The notes beneath the pieces were generated by a model. It had not been told where the DNA came from. It saw only the letters and a list, made by a program, of their open reading frames with translations, and did no database searches. Positions 1 through 7,571 of a DNA stretch of 64,000 bases are shown in pieces. The position numbers were made by a program, and so were the translations under genes. How positions within the stretch are numbered: the first letter of the stretch is position 1; each line of letters begins with the position of its first letter. Source of the stretch: Streptomyces sp. SKN60 (GTDB lineage: Bacteria; Actinomycetota; Actinomycetes; Streptomycetales; Streptomycetaceae). The stretch spans positions 124,001-188,000 of the forward strand of contig NZ_JAHTMW010000011.1 of the NCBI RefSeq assembly GCF_026236535.1, read 5' to 3'.

Positions 1-92
1 TCCGCCTCCCTACCTCGCGCCCGTAACCGCGCGGTCGGTGTAGCGGGCACGAACGCACTTTCGCTTGTTCACGGGGTTCGCGGCGCGACCGA

Positions 93-104
93 AACACATG
101 TGTT
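93..104. promoter_or_regulatory. 12-bp perfect palindrome upstream of the ABC exporter
   Basis: AACACATGTGTT is a perfect 12-bp inverted repeat 62 bases before the exporter start codon. It could be a regulator binding site for the exporter-Nudix-methyltransferase operon. The cognate regulator is not in the window and no clear -35/-10 pair could be assigned. The remainder of bases 1-166 holds no gene I can support. Confidence 0.35.
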
Positions 105-166
105 CGAGCGGGTGGGTGCCGTCGTTGATCCTCACGACACACCGTTTCACCTGCGAGGTGGCCAGC

Positions 167-2176
167 ATGAACCAGCAGAACGGCGCGACCGCCGTCGAAG
201 GCGCCGTGCCCGCTCCTCGGGCGGAGCCGCTTCCGCTGCCGCCCCGGACCGTGCACGCGGGGCCGCGGGACGGCGATCTGGCCGAGGAGATGAAGGACAC
301 GTACTGGTCGGTCCACGACGAGGCCGCGGCCCGGGCGACGGTGCGCCAGGTTCTCGTCGGACTGCCGCGGATCACCCGGCTGATCGGGCGGCTCGCCTGG
401 CGTGCCGACGCCCGCGCGACCGCGACCGTCGTCCTCTGCCAGCTCCTCTCCGCCGCGATGAGCGCGCTCGGGCTCGTGGCGTCCGTGGGGGTTCTGCAGA
501 AGCTGTTCGCCGAGGGGCCGACACCCGACCGGGTGTACGCGGCCGTGCCGCAGCTCCTGCTCGTCGTCGGGTTCCTCGCGGCGCGGGCCTTGCTGGAGGC
601 CGTGGTCGCGGTCGCCCAGGCGCGTGTGACGCCCAAGATCAGGACGGCGCTGGAGCGGGAGTTCTTCCAGCTGACCGCGAACGTACGCCTGGAGGCGGTC
701 GAGGACGCCGACTGGCACGACGAGGTGTACCGGGCCAACGACCGCGGCCTGTTCTACGCCCGGCAGATCGTCGGCCAGGTCGTCGCCCTCGCTTCCGCGC
801 TCCTCGGCCTTGCGGGCACCGCCGGTGTGCTCGGCGTCCTGCATCCCGCACTGCTGCCGCTGCTCCTGTTGTCCGTCCTGCCGGTCGGCGCGGCGGCGGT
901 GCGCAGCGCCCGGGCCAGGTTCCACTCGTTCCGGCGGTGGAACGCGCTGCAGCGGCGCGTCCGCGTCTTCTCCTGGCTGCTGCTCGACCAGGACGCGGCC
1001 GCCGAGCTACGCTCGGACACCGCGCAGCAGGCACTCCTGGACGAGCACGGGCGGCTGATCGTCCGGATCGCCGAGGAGGACACCCGTCTGGGGGTCCGGG
1101 CGGCCTGGCTGAACCTGGCCGGCCGCGCGGTCGGCGGGCTCGGCACCGGGATCACGTACTGCGCGCTCGGCGCCATGCTGATCGCCGGGTGGCTCCCGCT
1201 CGCCGCCGGCGCCGGCGCGGTGCTGGCCGTCCAGGCCGGCCAGAGCGCGCTCACCCGCCTCGTGGAGGTCGCGCATCTCGTGTACGAGCACGCGATGTGG
1301 GTCGACGACCTGCTGGCCGTGCAGGCGCGCTGCCGAGGCTTGCAGCAGCGCACCGCCGAGGTGCGGGCCCCGGCCCGGGTGGGCACGGTGACGCTGGAGG
1401 ACGCCCGCTTCACGTACGCCGGGAAGGACACCCCGGCGCTGCGCGGAGTGTCGATGACGCTCTCGGCGGGCGAACGGATCGCGTTCGTCGGCCCCAACGG
1501 CTCGGGGAAGAGCACCTGCGCCAAGGTCCTGGCCGGACTGCACGAGCTGCAGGAGGGCCGGATGTGCTGGGACGGGGTGGACGTGCGCGGCATGGACGCG
1601 CAGTCGCTCCAGCGGCAGGTCGCGTGCGTGCTGCAGGATCCCGTCCACTACCCCTTCAGCGCGCTGTCCAACATCACGGTGTCGACGGGCAGTCTCACCG
1701 AGGCCGATCCCGAACGGGCCCTGGCCGCCGCCCGTGCCGCGGGTGCGGACGAGGTGATCGCGGGGCTTCCGGAGCGGTGGGAGGCGGTGCTGAGCAAGCG
1801 GTTCCGCGGCGGGCACGAACTCTCGGGCGGGCAGTGGGCCAAGATCGCCGTCGCGCGGGGCCTGTACAAGAACGCACCGCTGCTCCTGCTGGACGAGCCG
1901 ACCGCGAGCATGGACCCGCCCTCCGAGCACGCCGTCTACGAGGCGGTGCTCCGCGGCCGGCTCCGGGAGGACCAGATCACGGTCCTCATCTCGCACCGGC
2001 TCGCCAGCGTCGTCGAGTGCGACCGGATCTACGTCTTCACCGAGGGCCGCGTCATCGAGTCGGGGTCCCACGAGGAGCTGATGCGGCTCGGCGGTGTGTA
2101 CGCCCGGATGTTCGCCCTCCAGGCCGCGGGCTACCGGTCCGCCGAGGCGCCGGCCGAGGAAGGGGCGGTCCCATGA
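167..2176 (+). CDS. ABC exporter, fused permease and ATPase
   Basis: A 669-residue type I exporter half-transporter. An N-terminal membrane domain (about residues 80-390, with hydrophobic stretches such as LLPLLLLSVLPVGAAAV) is followed by a nucleotide-binding domain with Walker A GPNGSGKST, signature LSGGQ, Walker B LLLLDEP and an H-loop in LISHR. It should act as a homodimer in the cytoplasmic membrane and export an unknown substrate. ATG 167 is chosen because GAGGTG lies six bases upstream; an upstream in-frame ATG at 65 has no comparable site. The following Nudix and methyltransferase genes suggest an operon, possibly the end of a modified-peptide or small-molecule cluster lying left of the window. 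The substrate cannot be inferred from the sequence. Confidence 0.9.
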   Translation: MNQQNGATAVEGAVPAPRAEPLPLPPRTVHAGPRDGDLAEEMKDTYWSVHDEAAARATVRQVLVGLPRITRLIGRLAWRADARATATVVLCQLLSAAMSALGLVASVGVLQKLFAEGPTPDRVYAAVPQLLLVVGFLAARALLEAVVAVAQARVTPKIRTALEREFFQLTANVRLEAVEDADWHDEVYRANDRGLFYARQIVGQVVALASALLGLAGTAGVLGVLHPALLPLLLLSVLPVGAAAVRSARARFHSFRRWNALQRRVRVFSWLLLDQDAAAELRSDTAQQALLDEHGRLIVRIAEEDTRLGVRAAWLNLAGRAVGGLGTGITYCALGAMLIAGWLPLAAGAGAVLAVQAGQSALTRLVEVAHLVYEHAMWVDDLLAVQARCRGLQQRTAEVRAPARVGTVTLEDARFTYAGKDTPALRGVSMTLSAGERIAFVGPNGSGKSTCAKVLAGLHELQEGRMCWDGVDVRGMDAQSLQRQVACVLQDPVHYPFSALSNITVSTGSLTEADPERALAAARAAGADEVIAGLPERWEAVLSKRFRGGHELSGGQWAKIAVARGLYKNAPLLLLDEPTASMDPPSEHAVYEAVLRGRLREDQITVLISHRLASVVECDRIYVFTEGRVIESGSHEELMRLGGVYARMFALQAAGYRSAEAPAEEGAVP

Positions 2177-2275
2177 GAACCCCGCCCGTTCTCGCCGCGT
2201 ACGCCCTCGGCGCGCGCCCCTGTCGGTCCGGCCCGGCGCCCCTTCCCGTTCACGACTCTGCTGCGAGGTTCCGAC

Positions 2276-2794
2276 ATGTCGCCTTCCCTCCCCCACGTCC
2301 ACGTATCGGGTGGCGCAGACAGGCGGCGGGTGAAGCCGGGCGCGCCGGCCGGGACCGTGCTGCATGTGGTCGGCGTGCATCTCGTCCTGGAGCGCGAGGG
2401 CAAGGTCCTGCTGGGGCTGCGTCATCCGGACTCGGCGTTCGCGGGCGGTCTCTGGCACGCCCTGGCGGGGCACTGCGAGGACGAGGCGGCGACCGCGTGC
2501 CTGGTGCGCGAGGCGCAGGAGGAGGCGGGGCTGGTGATCGAGCCGGGCGACCTCGAGCTGGTCCACACCGTGCACCTGGTCGACGGGCCCGGGGAGCGCC
2601 CGCGCATCCAGCTCTTCTTCCGGGCCCGGCGATGGGAGGGGACCCCCGAGCTGCGCGAGCCGGACAAGTGCCAGGCCTGGCGGTGGTGGGATGCCCGGGA
2701 GCTGCCTGACGCGCTCGTGCCGTACACCCGGTCGGCGCTCGACGGCATGCTCACCGGCCGTACCTACACCGAGATGGGCTGGGCCGGGCGGTGA
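2276..2794 (+). CDS. Nudix hydrolase
   Basis: A 172-residue single-domain Nudix protein that probably cleaves a nucleoside diphosphate linked to another moiety. The catalytic helix reads REAQEEAGL at about residues 80-88. The preceding loop (GHCEDE) is one residue shorter than the canonical G-x5-E spacing, so metal geometry or substrate may differ from the family norm. GAGG seven bases before ATG 2276 supports the start. It lies 99 bp after the exporter and overlaps the methyltransferase start by 4 bp (GTGA), so the two are translationally coupled. It differs from the double-Nudix protein at 3693. Confidence 0.85.
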   Translation: MSPSLPHVHVSGGADRRRVKPGAPAGTVLHVVGVHLVLEREGKVLLGLRHPDSAFAGGLWHALAGHCEDEAATACLVREAQEEAGLVIEPGDLELVHTVHLVDGPGERPRIQLFFRARRWEGTPELREPDKCQAWRWWDARELPDALVPYTRSALDGMLTGRTYTEMGWAGR

Positions 2795-3570
2795 CAGACT
2801 TCGCGCGGGTGGGGCGGGACTATGCCGAGCACTCCGGCAGTGCGCGGGGGCGTCTGCGCCACGACCTCGTGGCCCGCAGGGTGCTGGCCGAACTGCCGGA
2901 TCGGCCGTCCCGGGTGCTCGACGTGGGCTGTGGCGACGGTGAGATGTCCCTGCGGCTGGCCGCGGCGGGACACCGGGTGACGGCCGCCGATCCGTCCGCC
3001 GGCATGCTCGCCGCCGCGGGGCACCGGCTGCGGGCCCGGCCCGAACTCGCCCCGCGCGTCGGCTTCCTGGAGGCGGGCCTGCACGAGCTGCCCTTCGGGG
3101 CGGAGCAGTTCGACGCGGTGTGCTGCCACGGTGTGCTGATGTATCTGGACGAGCCGGCCGCCGCGATCGCCCGGCTGGCCGGGCTGGTCGCGCCCGGCGG
3201 CGTGCTGAGCGTCCTGACGAAGAACCGTGCCGCGATCGGTGCACGGGAGGCGCTGCGCGGCGAGTACGAGGTCGCGCGCGAGCTCATCGAACGGGGCGCC
3301 GCGACGAGCGTCGGGAACCTCGGTCTTGCGATCCGCGGGGACACCGCCGAAGAGCTCGACCGGCTCGCGGCCGCGCAGGGGCTGGTGCCGCTGCCGTGGC
3401 AGGGCGTGCGGGTCTTCCACGACCACCGGGACGACTGGGCGCCGGGCCCGGAGGAGTACGCGCTCGCGCTGGAGACGGAGTGGGCCGCGTCGGCACGGGA
3501 TCCGTACCGGCAACTGGGACGGCTCGTGCACACCCTGGCCCGCCGCCCTGGCTCCGCGCGGCCGTCGTGA
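2791..3570 (+). CDS. Class I SAM-dependent methyltransferase
   Basis: A 259-residue Rossmann-fold methyltransferase. The SAM-binding motif I is LDVGCGDGE (about residues 50-58), followed by an acidic motif II (AADPS) and a post-motif FDAVCCHGVL. The C-terminal part, with GVRVFHDHRDD, resembles the CmoM/SmtA branch that carries out tRNA or small-molecule O-methylation. It starts with GTG overlapping the Nudix stop codon. A second protein of the same architecture is encoded at 42195-43106. The acceptor substrate is unknown; operon position suggests a role with the exporter and Nudix enzyme. Confidence 0.85.
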   Translation: MTDFARVGRDYAEHSGSARGRLRHDLVARRVLAELPDRPSRVLDVGCGDGEMSLRLAAAGHRVTAADPSAGMLAAAGHRLRARPELAPRVGFLEAGLHELPFGAEQFDAVCCHGVLMYLDEPAAAIARLAGLVAPGGVLSVLTKNRAAIGAREALRGEYEVARELIERGAATSVGNLGLAIRGDTAEELDRLAAAQGLVPLPWQGVRVFHDHRDDWAPGPEEYALALETEWAASARDPYRQLGRLVHTLARRPGSARPS

Positions 3571-3692
3571 TCGAGACGAGCAGCGGGTACGGAGGGGCCG
3601 CGCTCCGGCCGCCTGTGCTGCGAACGTACCCGCCGCAACCCTCACCTCCGCCTCCCCTCCTCCCCCTTCAACGGCTCGATGATCGGAGAAGC

Positions 3693-4775
3693 ATGACGAT
3701 GACCGACGAGGAGTACGGCGCCTTGCGCGCCTCGGCCGCCCTGTGGGCCGGGACGTCCGTGCTGATCACCAACGGGTACGGCGAGGTGCTGGTCCAGCAC
3801 GTCGACTACCTGGAGACCTGTCTGCTGCCGGGCGGCGGCGTCGACCCGGGCGAGTCCCCCGCCCAGGGCGCCGCCCGCGAGGTGATGGAGGAGCTCGGGG
3901 TGGCGGTGGTGGTCGAGTGCGGGCTGGCCGTGGACTGGGTTTCGGCGGGGAGTGTCGGGGCGCCGGCGGCCATGCGGTTTCCCGGAGAGCTGCTGCATGT
4001 CTTCGACGGCGGGACCTGGGACGAGGAGCGGATCGGCGCGATCCGGCTGCCGGAGCAGGAGATCAGGGGCATCGAGTTCGTCGAGCCGGCCCGGCTGTCG
4101 GAGCTGATGGCGCCGCGCGACGCACGGCGCGCGCTGTCCGCGCTCCGGGCGCGGGTGAACGGCGCGGGCGCGGTGTTGCTGGAGGACGGGCTGCCGATCG
4201 TGCCGACCGTCCTCGACCGTGTGGGCGTCCTGCGGACCCCGCGGGCCCGGCATCGCTTCCCCTTCCGCGCCGGTCCCGTGCCGGACGGGCTCGCGGTGCG
4301 GGAGTCGTGGGGGTGGTTGTTCGCTCCCGACGGGCGCGTCCTGGTGCTGCTCGACTCGGCGACGGGCGCCGCGCGCCTGCCGGGCGGGACGGCCGGGCCG
4401 TCGGACGACGGGGATCCGGCGGGCGTGCTGGTGCGCGGGGTCGCCGAGGAGGCCGGCGCGGCGTTCGGGGACCTCGTGATGCTGGGCCATCTGACCGACC
4501 CCGATCAGCCCGTCGCCCGCGTCCGCTACGCCGCCGCGCTCACCGAACTCGGCCCCGCGCGGCCGGATCCGGTCACCGGCGCCGCGTCCGTGCGCGTCCT
4601 CGCCACGCCGGAACAGGCGCTCGAGCTCTTCGACTGGGGAGCGACGGCCGCCGAGCAGCTGGCCGCCGTCCATCGCGCCCGGGAACGCCTCGGGATCCCC
4701 CGGGCGGCCCGCCAGGCCGTCACCGAGGTCTGCGCGGCGACCGCTCCGGCGCGACCGGACGTCAACTTGGGTTGA
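3693..4775 (+). CDS. Tandem double-Nudix protein
   Basis: A 360-residue protein with two Nudix-like halves. The first half (about residues 15-150) has a full Nudix box: LPGGGVDPGE, then the canonical spacing to REVMEELG. The second half (about 200-330) keeps the fold landmarks (LPGGTAG, VAEEAGA) but has lost the R-E and E-E metal-binding pattern, so it is probably a non-catalytic or sensory domain. ATG 3693 follows GGAG by four bases; ATG 3699 is a possible alternative. The stop codon lies inside the first of two operator-like palindromes for the next gene. The substrate is not predictable. Confidence 0.8.
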   Translation: MTMTDEEYGALRASAALWAGTSVLITNGYGEVLVQHVDYLETCLLPGGGVDPGESPAQGAAREVMEELGVAVVVECGLAVDWVSAGSVGAPAAMRFPGELLHVFDGGTWDEERIGAIRLPEQEIRGIEFVEPARLSELMAPRDARRALSALRARVNGAGAVLLEDGLPIVPTVLDRVGVLRTPRARHRFPFRAGPVPDGLAVRESWGWLFAPDGRVLVLLDSATGAARLPGGTAGPSDDGDPAGVLVRGVAEEAGAAFGDLVMLGHLTDPDQPVARVRYAAALTELGPARPDPVTGAASVRVLATPEQALELFDWGATAAEQLAAVHRARERLGIPRAARQAVTEVCAATAPARPDVNLG

Positions 4776-4803
4776 CAAGACTCTCGCGTCAACCTAAGTT
4801 GAC
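4761..4803 (+). promoter_or_regulatory. Leaderless promoter overlapped by two operator palindromes
   Basis: Two 16-bp palindromic sites, GTCAACTTGGGTTGAC (4761-4776) and GTCAACCTAAGTTGAC (4788-4803), sit 27 bp apart. A consensus promoter is embedded in them: -35 TTGACA at 4772-4777, a 17-bp spacer and -10 TAAGTT at 4795-4800. Site 1 covers the -35 and site 2 the -10. Predicted initiation at 4807-4808 coincides with the ATG of the HTH gene, and no Shine-Dalgarno sequence is present. This is the layout of a tightly autorepressed leaderless gene; the repressor identity is inferred. Confidence 0.75.
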
Positions 4804-4807
4804 ATGC

Positions 4808-5017
4808 ATGAGTGAGGCGACCGATCTGGCCAGCCGCGCCGGCGACCGGGACCCCCGTGTGGGGTTGCGGGCCGTGGCCGCGTTGCGGCGGTTGTTGGAG
4901 CAGTTGGAGTCCGTGCAGGTGCGCAGCGCGCGGGCGCAGGGGTGGTCGTGGCAGGAGATCGCGGCCGAGTTGGGAGTCAGCAGGCAGGCCGTGCACAAGA
5001 AGTACGGGAGGTCGTAG
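4808..5017 (+). CDS. Small helix-turn-helix protein
   Basis: A 69-residue protein that is mostly helical, with a C-terminal HTH (WSWQEIAAELGVSRQAVHKK, residues 48-67) like that of sigma-factor region 4 or Xre-type readers. An arginine- and leucine-rich helix (about 20-40) may mediate dimerisation. The start is ATG 4808; ATG 4804 runs into a stop after three codons. The gene is probably transcribed as a leaderless mRNA. Its TAG stop abuts the ATG of the Clp-N gene with no gap, so they form one operon. The likely role is repressor of its own operon through the two palindromes. It is named only by fold. Confidence 0.85.
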   Translation: MSEATDLASRAGDRDPRVGLRAVAALRRLLEQLESVQVRSARAQGWSWQEIAAELGVSRQAVHKKYGRS

Positions 5018-5572
5018 ATGTTCGAGAAGTTCACGGCGGCGGCGCGGTCGGCGGTGGTCGGCGCCCAGGTGGAGGCCGCGAACGCCGAGGCCGCGATGGT
5101 GGCGGAGGAGCATCTGTTGCTTGCTCTGCTGGAGCAGGGGGCGCTCGATCCGCTCGGGGTGGATCGGGCGGCCGTACGGGCCGGGCTGGTCGAGGCGCGG
5201 CGCCGCGGCGGCCTGTCCAAGGCGGACGAGGAGGCGCTCGCCGGACTGGGGATCGACCTCACCAAGGTGGTGGCGCGGGTCGAGGAGACCCACGGCGAGG
5301 GCGCGCTGAGCGCGTCCCCGCCACGCGGCCGGGGGCGCGGCGCGGGGCTGTTCGGGCGGCGGGAGCCTGGGCCTCGGTCCCATCGTCCGTTCACGACGGA
5401 GAGCAAGCAGGTCCTCGAGAAGTCCCTGCGGATCGCCCTCGGCCGCAAGGACAAGGAGATCGGATCCCGGCATCTGGTCCTCGCGCTCATCGCCCGCCCG
5501 GGGCCCGTGTCCGAGGTCCTGGCGGACCACGGCGTCACCTACGAACGGGCGGAGCACGAGCTCACCGGCTAG
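5018..5572 (+). CDS. Clp N-domain protein without ATPase
   Basis: A 184-residue protein made of two Clp N-terminal repeats: residues about 1-80 (TAAARSAVVGAQVEA, EEHLLLALLEQG) and about 110-180 (FTTESKQVLEKSLR, SRHLVLALI). They are separated by a basic, glycine-rich linker (PPRGRGRGAGLFGRR). There is no Walker A/B AAA+ module, so it is a stand-alone substrate-recognition or stress-adaptor domain rather than ClpC. GGGAGG precedes the ATG. Co-transcription with the HTH protein suggests a stress-responsive pair. Its TAG stop lies within the left CTAG target duplication of the adjacent mobile element. Confidence 0.85.
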   Translation: MFEKFTAAARSAVVGAQVEAANAEAAMVAEEHLLLALLEQGALDPLGVDRAAVRAGLVEARRRGGLSKADEEALAGLGIDLTKVVARVEETHGEGALSASPPRGRGRGAGLFGRREPGPRSHRPFTTESKQVLEKSLRIALGRKDKEIGSRHLVLALIARPGPVSEVLADHGVTYERAEHELTG

Positions 5573-5592
5573 GCCCTGTCCGGCTGATCCTG
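5573..5592 (+). repeat. Left terminal inverted repeat of the passenger element
   Basis: GCCCTGTCCGGCTGATCCTG directly follows CTAG. It pairs with the right end at 6295-6314, with a nine-base core CCTGTCCGG identical in both copies and ATC conserved further in. Confidence 0.75.
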
Positions 5593-5635
5593 TGACGGTC
5601 GACCTTCTTCGCCCGACCATGTCCGAACTCGTCGT

Positions 5636-6250
5636 CTAGGCCTGCTGCCTGCGCTCCAACCAGGCGGTGACGTCACGTCGGAACTCCCGGTCTTTGTAGA
5701 CGTCCTCCCTGGCGAGCCGCTCCAAGTCGCGTAGGACCCCTGGGGAACGGGCGGGGTCGCGTACCGCGTACACGCCTACACCCGATTCATACGTGTCGGC
5801 CAGGAGCCAGACGCTGTTGTCCAGGGCCAGCATGGCGAAGCCAGGGTGGCCTGCGCGAATGCCGAGGAACGTAGCCGCGCCGGCCCCCATGATGTCCCAC
5901 CGGTCCAGCAGACGGACCCGGTGCCAGACATGCACCCTGTGTCGCAGGCGGCGGTCTACCGCGGCGGTCCAGGTGCCCCTGGGCAACATGACAAGGAATT
6001 CGCGATTCTCATCGAGCAGGCCGGCGGACATGGCGAGGTCGTACCAGCCCTCGTTGAGCCGCTCCACGAGTTGCGGGTCCCCGTACTCGACGAGAAAGAA
6101 GCCGAAAACTCGCTCTCGTTCGTACCCGAGGACATGTGGTATCGCTGAGGCCGGAACCGCGTCGGGTATCACCTCGAGCCCCGCTCGTCGCAGCGGTCTG
6201 AGTACCTTGCGATACCTCTCCTGCCGGCCCAACCCGTTACCCCCCGTCAC
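5636..6250 (-). CDS. Unknown protein carried by the passenger element
   Basis: A protein of up to 204 residues that I do not recognise. It has no signal peptide or clear membrane segment and is rich in W, R and acidic residues (WYDLAMSAGLL, HRVHVWHRVRLLDRWD, WLLADTYESG). The C-terminus is charged and helical. The open frame begins with GTG 6250, close to the right terminal repeat; no strong Shine-Dalgarno is visible, so the start is uncertain. It shows more A/T-ending codons than neighbouring genes, consistent with horizontal origin. Lying wholly inside the inverted repeats, it is cargo. It lacks the DDE landmarks expected of an IS5 transposase. Confidence 0.6.
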   Translation of the reverse strand: MTGGNGLGRQERYRKVLRPLRRAGLEVIPDAVPASAIPHVLGYERERVFGFFLVEYGDPQLVERLNEGWYDLAMSAGLLDENREFLVMLPRGTWTAAVDRRLRHRVHVWHRVRLLDRWDIMGAGAATFLGIRAGHPGFAMLALDNSVWLLADTYESGVGVYAVRDPARSPGVLRDLERLAREDVYKDREFRRDVTAWLERRQQA

Positions 6251-6294
6251 CCTACGACCTGTTCGGCCTGATCGTGCCGTGCTCAGCCTATGGC

Positions 6295-6314
6295 CACGAT
6301 CGACCGGACAGGTC
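6295..6314 (-). repeat. Right terminal inverted repeat of the passenger element
   Basis: Read on the minus strand this is GACCTGTCCGGTCGATCGTG, ending next to CTAG at 6315-6318. It differs from the left copy at four positions. Confidence 0.75.
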
Positions 6315-6380
6315 CTAGCGGGCCACGCCGGACGCGTCCCGCCCGGTGAACAGTGCCCGCCGTGCCGGAATCCGCATCAG

Positions 6381-7007
6381 CTAGTGCGCACTGCCGTCGT
6401 CGAGGCCGGCGATGACTCGGACGTCCGCTTCGGACATGCCCAGAACCTTGGCGATCTCCTGGGCAAGAAGTGGCTCCGGATTGTGCTGTCCGCTGCGCAG
6501 CATGTGGATGGTGGACATCGATCGTGCGGTTTCCCGTGCCATCACCTTGACCGGAATCCCGCGCAGGTCCATCAACCCGGTGAGCACCCTTGCGAACGGA
6601 TGCGGCTCCAGCTGCCCGGCAGGGGCGGCGGCCGGGCCGAGCACCACGTCGCCGATCTTGGCTTGGAATCGGATCAGCCGATCACCCGCAAACCCGACCT
6701 TCGCGACGAAGGGCAGTTCCTCGTCACCGCCGGAACCGACCGTGCCCGGCACGGACACCTCGGTAAGCCGGGACGGGTGACCGTGATGATCGCTCCCGAT
6801 CTCCAGGGGGAGCCCCGGCTCGACGTGGCTGACCTTCCAGTCACGGTTCCACCAGGGAAGGCCCTGCAGCACCTCGGTGAAGAAGGGGGCCAGAACGGTG
6901 ACATCCACCGGGTCCGGAGGGTTCTTCTGGCCTCCCCAGAGGACACCGGGCCAGTACGTCAGTGCTGCGATCACGTCGGCGGTCAGCGTGCGGTCGGCTG
7001 TCTCCAT
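6381..7007 (-). CDS. Regulator-like protein with C-terminal helix-turn-helix
   Basis: A 208-residue protein. The N-terminal 130 residues are of unknown fold (TYWPGVLWGGQ, WWNRDWKVSHVEPG). The C-terminal 65 residues look like an Xre-type HTH: a leader helix (ARVLTGLMDLRGIPVKVM), the recognition region ARETARSMSTIHMLRSGQ, and then EIAKVLGMSEADVR. The start ATG 7007 is preceded by GGGAGAG with seven-base spacing; open frame continues upstream without a better site. It lies just outside the right end of the passenger element and is likewise less GC-rich in third positions. It diverges from the ECF42 promoter region. Confidence 0.65.
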   Translation of the reverse strand: METADRTLTADVIAALTYWPGVLWGGQKNPPDPVDVTVLAPFFTEVLQGLPWWNRDWKVSHVEPGLPLEIGSDHHGHPSRLTEVSVPGTVGSGGDEELPFVAKVGFAGDRLIRFQAKIGDVVLGPAAAPAGQLEPHPFARVLTGLMDLRGIPVKVMARETARSMSTIHMLRSGQHNPEPLLAQEIAKVLGMSEADVRVIAGLDDGSAH

Positions 7008-7082
7008 GGGCGTACTCTCCCACCGGTCGACAGGGCGATCCGGAGGCCCGGAGCGACGCCGGGAAAAAATCTTGGCCAGTGA

Positions 7083-7109
7083 TGTCGAGAACGCGTGGCC
7101 GGCTCCGTC
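7083..7109 (+). promoter_or_regulatory. ECF42-type promoter
   Basis: TGTCGA (7083-7088) is followed after 17 bases by CGTC (7106-7109). This matches the TGTCGA ... CGWC pattern known for promoters of ECF42 sigma factors, which drive the adjacent DGPF/YCII gene. Expected initiation is near 7116, giving a leader of about 44 nt before ATG 7160. Self-recognition by the sigma factor encoded at 7572 is inferred. Confidence 0.7.
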
Positions 7110-7159
7110 CCCGGTGTGAACGCGACCAGAATGGTCGCACCGCACCGAGGAGAGAGATC

Positions 7160-7567
7160 ATGGCCAAGTACCTGCTTCTGAAGCACTACCGCGGCGCTCC
7201 GGACGCGGTCAACTGCGTCCCCATGGACCAGTGGACGCCGGACGAGATCACGGCTCACATGCAGTACATGCACGACTTCGCGGCGCGCCTGGAGAAGACC
7301 GGCGAGTTCGTCGACGGGCAGGCGCTGGCGCCCGAGGGGGCGTGGGTGCGGTACGACGGGGAGGGGCGGCCGCCGGTCACCGACGGGCCGTTCGCCGAGA
7401 CGAAGGACCTCATCGCGGGGTGGATGGTGATCGACGTCGACTCGTACGAGCGGGCGGTCGAGCTCGCGGGCGAGCTGTCGGCGGCGCCGGGGGCGGGTGG
7501 GGAGCCGATTCACGAGTGGCTGGAGCTGCGCCCCTTCCTCGCCGCGCCGCCCACCGTCACGGACTGA
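7160..7567 (+). CDS. DGPF/YCII-domain protein of the ECF42 module
   Basis: A 135-residue YCII-related protein with the hallmark TDGPFAETKDLIAGW motif (about residues 73-87). Family members are small ferredoxin-like alpha/beta proteins. In this genomic setting DGPF proteins are the conserved direct target and partner of ECF42 sigma factors, although their biochemical role is unknown. GAGGAGAGAG precedes ATG 7160. The stop codon is followed after four bases by the sigma-factor start, so both are in one operon under the TGTCGA-N17-CGTC promoter. Confidence 0.9.
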   Translation: MAKYLLLKHYRGAPDAVNCVPMDQWTPDEITAHMQYMHDFAARLEKTGEFVDGQALAPEGAWVRYDGEGRPPVTDGPFAETKDLIAGWMVIDVDSYERAVELAGELSAAPGAGGEPIHEWLELRPFLAAPPTVTD

Positions 7568-7571
7568 CCCG

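Larger units (their letters stand above)
5573..6314. mobile_element. IS5-like passenger element (742 bp, no transposase)
   Basis: The ends are imperfect 20-bp inverted repeats matching at 16 of 20 positions: left GCCCTGTCCGGCTGATCCTG at 5573-5592, and right, read on the minus strand from 6314 to 6295, GACCTGTCCGGTCGATCGTG. Both ends are flanked by CTAG (5569-5572 and 6315-6318), which fits the 4-bp YTAR target duplication of the IS5 subgroup. The only gene inside (5636-6250, minus) does not look like a transposase. The element is therefore a non-autonomous unit, either an internally replaced IS or a MITE-like carrier, mobilised in trans. The call rests on the ends and target duplication; no family member was compared directly. 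Confidence 0.75.

Noticed and set aside
2173..2709. Open frame starting with an ATG that overlaps the exporter stop
   Set aside because: It reads as Arg/Gly/Pro-rich low-complexity sequence and runs through the Nudix gene in another frame. The Nudix gene has its own ribosome-binding site and conserved motif.
5636..6250. Gene inside the IS-like element considered as a transposase
   Set aside because: It is too short for an IS5 transposase and shows no DDE landmarks or helix-turn-helix start typical of that family.
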